From NCBI GenBank assembly GCA_003151295.1, contig PLXD01000298.1, positions 1 to 5,935 on the forward strand: a stretch of 5,935 nt of DNA, given 5' to 3'. This DNA comes from Chitinophagaceae bacterium (lineage in GTDB: Bacteria > Bacteroidota > Bacteroidia > Chitinophagales > Chitinophagaceae). Positions within the stretch are counted from its first letter, which is position 1, and every line of letters starts with the position of its first letter. The translations under genes were made by a program, and so were the position numbers. Below, in pieces: positions 1 through 5,935 of this stretch. The notes under the pieces were generated by a model. That model was not told where the DNA came from, searched no databases, and was given only the letters and a program-made list of their open reading frames with translations.

Positions 1-167
1 ATTTGCCGGCAAAGCCTAATTTGAAAGCAGGGAAAAAGAATTTATAATTATTTTTAGGTCAAAAGGACATAAAGTAGCGGTTTAAGGGTTTCTTCTTCCC
101 CCTCCGTTGATCGTTAAGTCAGGATTAATAATTGTCCAAAACTTTTCTACACTCATTTTTTTTCCTT

Positions 168-175
168 TACTTTTG
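168..175 (+). promoter_or_regulatory. Candidate Bacteroidota -7 promoter element (TAnnTTTG)
   Basis: The bases TACTTTTG match the Bacteroidota primary-sigma -7 consensus TAnnTTTG exactly. The site lies about 90 bases before the preferred ATG of the SNF2 gene. If it is used, transcription would begin near 180-185, and the TTG at 132 could not be the start codon on that transcript. The weakness is upstream: no TTG or TTTG stands at the usual distance for a -33 element, the nearest being TTG at 132-134, which is too far away. A chance match in this T-rich stretch is quite possible, so the call is tentative. Confidence 0.3.
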
Positions 176-266
176 CAGATTGACCTTTTCGCAGCCGACT
201 GGCGGCCCCGAATCGGCTATCGGTAGTTTTCAGGAACTGCAAATAGCCCTCAGTAAACTAAAAAGA

Positions 267-3200
267 ATGGCGTTACCGCATCTTATTAAATATGTTTATA
301 CCAATGGAACCGATGAAGTAATTCGCCGGGGAAAGAAGATCCACGCTATTGGCTATGTAGAACTGATCGAATATGATGAATTATTCGAGTCCGTTACCTT
401 CCGGGTTAAAGACGATAGCTACGCTACGTATTACAAGGTGTATGTACAGAAATTTAAAGATGCGAAGACGCTTTCTGTCAGGTGTAGCTGCCCATATAAT
501 CTCGGAGATATCTGCCGTCATGAGGCTGGGGCCCTGATCCAATTGCAGGAGCTTCTGGACAGGAACATGCTGAAAGCGGAGGAAGTACAATACGACCAGC
601 AACATACGGTGGTGAAAATGAAATTCATCGACCCGAAAAGCATCCGCCTGCTCTGCTCTCCCGAGACTCTTGCCGATGCGGAGACCTATCTGCGCACCCA
701 ACGCGCAAAAATTGAATCCGCCAACGATGAGATGGTAAAAGCCACTGTAAAACTGGAAGACAAGGCTTACCGGGTTGTTATCCGCAAGAATGAGGAAAGG
801 AATTTCGATACCAGTTGCGATTATGAAGATCGCACCCACCCACTCTGCCTGCCGAAAGTGATCGTGTTCCTGCAGTTGCTTCATGCACATGGGTCCTATT
901 ATTTTGATTCCATCCGGAACTGGGATAAAGAAAAGAATAAATTATTGGAGGCCTACGGATATTCTCTGGAGGATGACCTGAAAGGCAAGTTTGAGTTCAC
1001 TTACAAGGAAGGGAAACCTTTTTTGCGGGTATTGGACCTCTCCATCAAACGCGTTGCATCCATTCCTGCCAACAGGCCCAGGGTGGTAGAAGCCAGTCTG
1101 CAGCCTGTCATCGAAACCGAAGAGGAGAAGGCTGCCGGGGCGGCTCAAAGACTGGGCATCGTATTCAATTTTAACCATGTCCCCTATCCTGGGTTCGCCC
1201 TCGACGCGATCTCGGGAGAAAGCAATGAGGAACAGTCCTCCTATACGGGTAAAGTAGAACGGATGGACCTTACCAAATTTGTGAATGCCGAATCCTTTAT
1301 GGAGACGGATAAACAGCTGATACCCTTTCTGCGTAAAATGCAGGGCCCCGAGATCAATAAATACCTGAACCGTAATTCCCCTTTCAGCGGAATTTGGGAA
1401 AATATCATCCATCATGATGAAGACGACCTGCCGGAAGAAACCAAAACCCTGATGGTGGAATACCTGCATCCTAAGCTGAAGAAATTATTCCTGGATGTCA
1501 GCGCCAATCCCTTTGTCTTCTATCTGAACGGCCATAAGCCTTTCAAGACGTCCAATCTTCAGCCGATCGGCATTGCGGCCGACACCATCACTCCTTTTTT
1601 CAAAGTAGTGTCCAAGGAAAACCATTTCGAGGTGCTGTGCTTCGTGAAGATCAACGGCCAGCCCGTCGAGGTACTGAACAACGAGTGTAATACCAGCCTG
1701 CTGTTCTTCTATAACAGCAACCTCTACCTGTGGAATAAGCCGGAAGACATTTCCCTCATCGAAAAATTCACCGGCAAGGAAAGGATGACGATCTCGAAAG
1801 CCGACTGGCCCGTTCGGCTAAAGGAGTTTGTCCTGCCGCTTACCCGGGAATACCATGTGGAATTCGATGAGCAACTGGTGAAGGAAGTGAAGGACGGCGA
1901 GCCGGAGAAAAGGTTATTGCTGCAGGAAAAAGGGGATTACCTGGTCTTCCAACCTCTTTTCTCCTATAAGGGCTTCGAGACGAGACCGGGCGGAAAAGAC
2001 GAGATTATCGTGCCCGATGCCGGTCAGGTCCTGATCGTTCATCGTAATAAGGAGGCCGAGCTCCAGTTCATCAGAAAACTCGAGTCCCTTCATTCCCAGT
2101 TCATTCGCCCGGAAGGCGCACAAAGCCTGGCGCTGAAAGGAAGCGACGTATTAAAGAACAACTGGTTCTTCCTGTTCGTGGATGCGATGGAGGAAATGAA
2201 AATACCTGTTTATGGATATGATGCGCTGAAGAATTTCCGGTTTAATACGGCGAAGCCACAGACGAAGATCCATATCAGCAGCAATACAGATTGGTTTGAC
2301 GCCCGGGTCGATATCGTGTTCGGTGATCAGAAAGTGACCATCGCGGATGTCAAAAAAGCCCTGGCCAACCGGCAGCAGTTTGTTCCCCTGGACGACGGTA
2401 CTTTAGGCGTTCTTCCCGAGGAGTGGATCAAGAAATATTCCCTGCTGTTCCGGGTAGGGGAAGGCAAGAGCAACCAATTGCGCCTCTCGAAATATCACAT
2501 GAGCGTGATCGATGAGCTGTATGAGAGCCGTAACGAAGAAGAGCTGATCATCCGGCTGGAGGAAAAATATGAACAGTTGAGGGAATTCAACCGTATCAAG
2601 GAGATTCCGCCTCCCCCTCACCTGGAGCATATATTGCGCCCTTACCAGGTCCATGGCTTCCACTGGTTGAATTACCTGCAGGAAGTCAATTGGGGGGGCA
2701 TCCTGGCGGATGACATGGGTCTTGGTAAGACGGTACAGGCTTTGTCATACCTGCAATATTATAAAGAATCGCACCAGGGGTTGAAGGCGCTGGTAGTCTG
2801 CCCGACCACCCTGATGTTCAACTGGGAGAACGAAATCCGGAAATTCACGCCGGACCTAACGTATTATATTCATCATGGAGGAGATCGGACACGCAATAAA
2901 CAGGCGCTGGATCAATATAATATTATCATCACCACTTATGGTACCCTGCGCAGCGATATAAAACTATTGCTGGAGATCCCCTTGGATTACGTGGTGCTGG
3001 ACGAATCACAGGCTATCAAGAACCCGGCCAGTAAAGTGACCAAGGCAGCCTGCCTTCTGAGGGCCAAAAACGGTTTGTGTATGAGCGGTACCCCGCTGCA
3101 GAACAATACCTTCGATATTTTCGCGCAGATGAATTTCCTGAATCCCGGCATGCTGGGCAGCATAGAGTTCTTCCGCCAGGAGTTTGCCGTACCGATCGAT

Positions 3201-4022
3201 AAATTCGGGGAACAGGACCGGAAAGATCATTTGAGAAAACTGTTATACCCCTTTATCCTGAGGAGGACCAAGGAACAGGTGGCCAAAGACCTGCCCGAAA
3301 AAACGGAAACGATCCTCTTCTGCGAAATGGAAGACGAGCAGCGCAAAGTATACGATGCCTACCGTAATGACTTCAGGGATAAAATACTCGGAACGATCGA
3401 GACCCAGGGAATTCAGAAGTCTCAACTGACGATCCTGCAGGGGCTGATGAAGTTGCGCCAGATATGCGATTCTCCGGCTATCCTGAATGAGACCGATAAA
3501 TACCCCAATAACTCGATCAAGCTGGATGAACTGGCCCGGGAGATCACCGAAAATATCGGGGACCATAAAGCGCTGATCTTCTCTCAGTTCCTGGGAATGC
3601 TGGCCCTAATCCGGGAGAGGCTCAAGGAATTGGGGGTGCCCTACGAATATTTCGACGGTAGCACTTCCGCGCAGGATCGGGAAAAAGCCATCCAAAGCTT
3701 CCAGAGAGACGATACCCGCCGGGTATTCCTGATCTCCCTGAAAGCGGGAGGCGTGGGTCTGAATCTTACAGCCGCCGACTACGTGTATATTGTGGATCCC
3801 TGGTGGAATCCTGCCGTAGAACAGCAAGCCATCGACCGGACCCATCGTATCGGACAGACAAAGAATATCTTCGCTTACCGCATGATCTGTAAGGATACGA
3901 TCGAAGATAAGATCCTCCAGTTGCAGGAAAAGAAGCGCGTACTGGCAAGAGACCTGATCGCGGATGACGACGGATTCGTGAAGAGCCTCACAAGGGCTGA
4001 TGTAGAATACCTATTCTCCTAG
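267..4022 (+). CDS. SWIM zinc-finger SNF2-family DNA-dependent ATPase (helicase-like)
   Basis: This is a cytoplasmic Swi2/Snf2-type ATPase expected to translocate on double-stranded DNA and remodel or strip bound proteins; its target is not known from sequence. Numbering is from ATG 267 (1251 residues). A SWIM zinc finger (CxC-x7-CxH) uses C73, C75, C83 and H85. A long middle region (about 90-780) resembles the accessory region of bacterial SNF2 proteins and includes a TDWFD motif with W676. PPPP at 781-784 precedes the ATPase core. Core motifs in order are RPYQ with Q794, Walker A GLGKT with K821, motif Ia near 841-849, motif II DESQ at 912-915, motif III SGTP at 940-943, helicase C-terminal lobe from ALIFSQF at 1102, motif V near 1157-1168, and motif VI at 1187-1197 with arginines 1191 and 1194. 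All catalytic motifs are present and the frame is intact, so it should be active. Start choice: ATG 267 lies shortly before the recognisable N-terminal domain and follows an A-rich stretch. A TTG at 132, preceded by AGGA, would add 45 residues resembling a signal peptide, which is implausible for a DNA-acting enzyme. No neighbouring gene indicates a pathway. Confidence 0.95.
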   Translation: MALPHLIKYVYTNGTDEVIRRGKKIHAIGYVELIEYDELFESVTFRVKDDSYATYYKVYVQKFKDAKTLSVRCSCPYNLGDICRHEAGALIQLQELLDRNMLKAEEVQYDQQHTVVKMKFIDPKSIRLLCSPETLADAETYLRTQRAKIESANDEMVKATVKLEDKAYRVVIRKNEERNFDTSCDYEDRTHPLCLPKVIVFLQLLHAHGSYYFDSIRNWDKEKNKLLEAYGYSLEDDLKGKFEFTYKEGKPFLRVLDLSIKRVASIPANRPRVVEASLQPVIETEEEKAAGAAQRLGIVFNFNHVPYPGFALDAISGESNEEQSSYTGKVERMDLTKFVNAESFMETDKQLIPFLRKMQGPEINKYLNRNSPFSGIWENIIHHDEDDLPEETKTLMVEYLHPKLKKLFLDVSANPFVFYLNGHKPFKTSNLQPIGIAADTITPFFKVVSKENHFEVLCFVKINGQPVEVLNNECNTSLLFFYNSNLYLWNKPEDISLIEKFTGKERMTISKADWPVRLKEFVLPLTREYHVEFDEQLVKEVKDGEPEKRLLLQEKGDYLVFQPLFSYKGFETRPGGKDEIIVPDAGQVLIVHRNKEAELQFIRKLESLHSQFIRPEGAQSLALKGSDVLKNNWFFLFVDAMEEMKIPVYGYDALKNFRFNTAKPQTKIHISSNTDWFDARVDIVFGDQKVTIADVKKALANRQQFVPLDDGTLGVLPEEWIKKYSLLFRVGEGKSNQLRLSKYHMSVIDELYESRNEEELIIRLEEKYEQLREFNRIKEIPPPPHLEHILRPYQVHGFHWLNYLQEVNWGGILADDMGLGKTVQALSYLQYYKESHQGLKALVVCPTTLMFNWENEIRKFTPDLTYYIHHGGDRTRNKQALDQYNIIITTYGTLRSDIKLLLEIPLDYVVLDESQAIKNPASKVTKAACLLRAKNGLCMSGTPLQNNTFDIFAQMNFLNPGMLGSIEFFRQEFAVPIDKFGEQDRKDHLRKLLYPFILRRTKEQVAKDLPEKTETILFCEMEDEQRKVYDAYRNDFRDKILGTIETQGIQKSQLTILQGLMKLRQICDSPAILNETDKYPNNSIKLDELAREITENIGDHKALIFSQFLGMLALIRERLKELGVPYEYFDGSTSAQDREKAIQSFQRDDTRRVFLISLKAGGVGLNLTAADYVYIVDPWWNPAVEQQAIDRTHRIGQTKNIFAYRMICKDTIEDKILQLQEKKRVLARDLIADDDGFVKSLTRADVEYLFS

Positions 4023-4036
4023 AGACTTAGCGGTTG

Positions 4037-4083
4037 GTTTGCGCCCCAGGGCTAAATTCACCGAAAAGCCCGGAGGCGCAAAC
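4037..4083 (+). terminator. Long imperfect hairpin after the SNF2 gene, possible terminator or mRNA 3' end structure
   Basis: Starting 14 bases after the stop codon, GTTTGCGCC (4037-4045) pairs perfectly with GGCGCAAAC (4075-4083). The stem continues inward across two mismatches to GGGCT (4049-4053) with AGCCC (4067-4071). In total 15 of 17 positions pair around a 13-base loop (4054-4066). The position suggests transcription termination or protection of the mRNA end. There is no U-run directly after the stem, so it is not a classic factor-independent terminator. The only nearby T-run is at 4109-4114, about 25 bases further on. The hairpin is certain in sequence; its role is inferred. Confidence 0.45.
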
Positions 4084-4175
4084 TCCGTATTGACCCACCG
4101 GCAATGTATTTTTTGCCACTTGTATATCATGCATCGCAAAGCACTAAACGAGCTATTATTTTAGCGGTCTGTAGT

Positions 4176-4193
4176 ATTAAAGCCGCATTAAAG
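4176..4193 (+). repeat. Direct repeat ATTAAAG x2 just upstream of the receptor gene
   Basis: ATTAAAG occurs at 4176-4182 and again at 4187-4193, with an 11-base period (about one helical turn). The second copy ends 8 bases before the ATG at 4202. It could be a small protein-binding site or simply an A-rich translation-initiation region, as Bacteroidota often lack a clear Shine-Dalgarno sequence. The repeat is directly visible; any function is speculative. Confidence 0.3.
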
Positions 4194-4201
4194 TCCGAAT
4201 A

Positions 4202-5935
4202 ATGAGAAAATTTATCGTTTTGTTTCCTTTCACCTGCCTTTTCTTTGTAATCAACTCCTTTTCACAAGGAAAGGTCAGGGGATCAGTAAAAGGCGCGATC
4301 GTCGATACTGCCGGGAAACAGAATCTGAGCCAGGCTACCGTTTCCGTCACGCCGATATCCGACTCCTCGAAGGCGGAATTTGTCGTTACCAATAAGCAAG
4401 GGGCTTTTTTGGTAAGAGGGCTCAATGCAGGCAAATATCGGCTGATCATCACTTTCGAAGGATTTCAAGCCGTAGTCAGGACCTTCACCATCGATACGAC
4501 CAACCTGAATGTGGATTTTGCCACCCTCTACATGCAAAAATCAACCGAGGAGATGGAGGCCGTCATCGTTCAACGGCCTCCCATTAGCGTAAAGGGAGAT
4601 ACGGTGGAATATAATGCGGCCATATATACCACCAAACCGAATGCGGTGGCGGAAGATCTGCTGAAAAAATTCCCGGGGATACAAGTGGATGCCAGCGGCA
4701 ATATCACCGCCCAGGGTGAAACCGTAACAAGGGTGTTGGTGAATGGCAAGCGCTTTTTTAGCGATGACCCCAAGTTGGCGACGCGCAACCTGCCTCCCGA
4801 TATCATTGAAAAAATACAGGTTTTTGACGACCTGGACGACCAGAGCAAGTTCTCCGGTTTTGATGACGGCAACCGGGTTAAAACCCTCAACATCACGACC
4901 AAGAAAGACAAGCGCCAGGGCTATTTCGGCAGAGTGGTGGGGGGCGCCGGTTCCGACCAGGATTATGATAATAGCGTCAATATGCATCGGTTCGATAATA
5001 ACCAGCAAATTTCAGTATTGGGACAGGGCAATGATATCAATAAGCAAAATTTCACCATCCAGGATGTTTTAGGGAGTTCGGGAGGTCGGCGCGGCGGCGG
5101 CGGTCCTGCGGCGGCTACTAACCAGACCAGTCCCGGTGTTACCACAGTTTGGGCCGGCGGCGTAAATTATAAGGATGCCTGGGGCCCGAAAACCGACGTC
5201 AGCGGAAGCTATTTTTATAATTTTCAGCATGTATCTTCCAATGGGATAACTCAATCATTAAGAGATTTCGGAGAAAAGGATCAAAATGGGAGTGATAGTT
5301 TTTACACCATAAACTCGACTCAAAGGGCCATACAAAGGACTACCAACCAGCGCATCTATTTCAACCTGGAAACAAAATTCGATAGCAGCAATTCACTGGT
5401 TTTCCGTCCTAACCTGACCTTTCAAACGACCCGGCCGAATGGTGGGTCCTCTTCATCGACGGTGGATGAGAACGGATCACCCATAAATTCAACCTCTGGT
5501 TATACATCCAGCGTGAACAGCGGCTTCAATATAAACGGATCCAATCTTACATTCCGGCATAAGTTTAAAAAGCCCTACCGGACTTTATCCCTGGATCTTA
5601 ACGGAACGGCAAATGTCAACGACGGTGACGGGTATTACTATTCTGCCAATAATTACTATAAATTACGTACAGGCGATTCATCACATGTTTTCAATCAATA
5701 TTATAACGATTCCCTTCATTCCTATAATATCAGCCCGACCCTTTCGTACACCGAACCCGTTGGTAAAAACCAGGTCATTGAACTAAACTATAATTATACC
5801 CATAATCACAGTAATACGGTTAACAATACGTATGATTTCGTGGACTCTCTGCATGACTATAAAACGTACGACACCCTGTTCAGTAATTCCTATAAATTCT
5901 TATCGAATTCCGACCGGTTCACGTTGAACTATCGT
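4202..5935 (+). CDS. Outer-membrane beta-barrel protein, TonB-dependent-receptor type, with carboxypeptidase-regulatory-like domain (3' end outside window)
   Basis: This is the N-terminal 578 residues of an outer-membrane receptor-like protein; the frame is still open at the window edge. Residues 1-22 form a signal peptide: MRK, a hydrophobic core, then SFSQ with likely cleavage after Q22. Residues about 25-113 resemble the carboxypeptidase-regulatory-like beta-sandwich domain common at the front of Bacteroidota receptors. Residues about 132-235 form a plug-like domain with the family signatures GDTVEYN (132-138), LLKKFPGIQVD, VNGKRFFSDDP (180-190) and the acidic run VFDDLDDQSKFSGFDDGN (207-224). 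GYFGRV at 240-245 begins the barrel, followed by alternating-pattern strands rich in Tyr, Asn, Ser and Thr. A Gly/Arg-rich loop sits at 291-301. Full-length relatives generally run to 750-950 residues, so a few hundred are probably missing here. I do not recognise a TonB box. The substrate cannot be inferred: no SusD-like lipoprotein, sigma/anti-sigma pair or enzyme gene is visible, though the downstream side is not covered. ATG 4202 fits because the signal peptide starts exactly there; no strong Shine-Dalgarno precedes it. Confidence 0.9.
   Translation, partial: MRKFIVLFPFTCLFFVINSFSQGKVRGSVKGAIVDTAGKQNLSQATVSVTPISDSSKAEFVVTNKQGAFLVRGLNAGKYRLIITFEGFQAVVRTFTIDTTNLNVDFATLYMQKSTEEMEAVIVQRPPISVKGDTVEYNAAIYTTKPNAVAEDLLKKFPGIQVDASGNITAQGETVTRVLVNGKRFFSDDPKLATRNLPPDIIEKIQVFDDLDDQSKFSGFDDGNRVKTLNITTKKDKRQGYFGRVVGGAGSDQDYDNSVNMHRFDNNQQISVLGQGNDINKQNFTIQDVLGSSGGRRGGGGPAAATNQTSPGVTTVWAGGVNYKDAWGPKTDVSGSYFYNFQHVSSNGITQSLRDFGEKDQNGSDSFYTINSTQRAIQRTTNQRIYFNLETKFDSSNSLVFRPNLTFQTTRPNGGSSSSTVDENGSPINSTSGYTSSVNSGFNINGSNLTFRHKFKKPYRTLSLDLNGTANVNDGDGYYYSANNYYKLRTGDSSHVFNQYYNDSLHSYNISPTLSYTEPVGKNQVIELNYNYTHNHSNTVNNTYDFVDSLHDYKTYDTLFSNSYKFLSNSDRFTLNYR

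Noticed and set aside
3..47. Short frame of 14 codons ending in TAA that could be the tail of an upstream plus-strand gene
   Set aside because: It is open at the left edge, but it is too short and too Lys-rich and featureless to distinguish from chance.
381..1469. Two minus-strand frames of 169 and 175 codons (381-890, 942-1469) opposite the SNF2 gene
   Set aside because: They are antisense to intact coding sequence with clear domain content, and show no family resemblance.
267..4022. SNF2 protein as part of a phage-defence system such as DISARM
   Set aside because: SNF2-type proteins do occur in such systems, but no methyltransferase, phospholipase-D or other companion gene is present, and the neighbouring gene is an outer-membrane receptor.
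4100..4117. Small inverted repeat GGCAA/TTGCC around a T-rich loop
   Set aside because: The stem is only 5 bp with no U-run after it; the T-run lies in the loop and arm, so it does not make a terminator.
4157..4164. TATTTTAG as a -7 promoter box for the receptor gene
   Set aside because: It has one mismatch to TAnnTTTG at a key position and no TTG at a suitable upstream distance, so it is not supportable. A promoter is probably present in the gap but cannot be placed.
4202..4240. Cys at residue 12 of the receptor as a lipoprotein attachment site
   Set aside because: The preceding residues PFT do not fit a lipobox, and the hydrophobic segment continues past the Cys to a normal SFSQ cleavage site.
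4541..5008. Minus-strand reading frame of 155 codons opposite the receptor gene
   Set aside because: It lies entirely opposite the well-supported plug and barrel-start coding sequence and shows no recognisable domain; it is a shadow frame.
4743..5072. Plus-strand reading frame of 109 codons in another frame within the receptor gene
   Set aside because: It is fully embedded in a real gene, is Ser/Arg/Thr-rich without motifs, and is explained by the codon pattern of the true frame.

Overview
The window looks like chromosomal DNA from a member of the Bacteroidota, probably close to the Chitinophagaceae. The pointers are the N-terminal export signal ending in SFSQ, an outer-membrane receptor with the carboxypeptidase-regulatory-like plus plug layout typical of that phylum, weak or absent Shine-Dalgarno sequences, and one exact match to the Bacteroidota -7 promoter consensus TAnnTTTG. 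The lineage is inferred from these features, not from a database match.

Layout: bases 1 to 266 are mostly non-coding and A/T-rich, with a polypyrimidine stretch near 88-107 and a candidate -7 box at 168-175. A large plus-strand gene follows (best start ATG 267, stop 4020-4022). It encodes a SWIM zinc-finger plus SNF2-family DNA-dependent ATPase of 1251 residues, or 1296 if a TTG at 132 is used. A 179-base gap (4023-4201) carries a long imperfect hairpin just after the stop codon and a short direct repeat just before the next start. From 4202 to the window edge runs the first 578 codons of an outer-membrane beta-barrel protein of the TonB-dependent-receptor type. It has a signal peptide, a carboxypeptidase-regulatory-like domain, a plug-like domain and the beginning of the barrel, and its 3' end lies beyond the window.

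The two genes point the same way, but the gap and the hairpin suggest separate transcription units. Nothing links their functions: one product should act on DNA or nucleoprotein in the cytoplasm, the other should sit in the outer membrane. I see no tRNA, rRNA, CRISPR array, insertion sequence, phage gene or recognisable defence cassette. I found no convincing new multi-gene system. The points most worth a second look are a possible second, degenerate SWIM-like repeat in the SNF2 protein, its misleading upstream start with a false signal peptide, and the intergenic hairpin with a competing fold.
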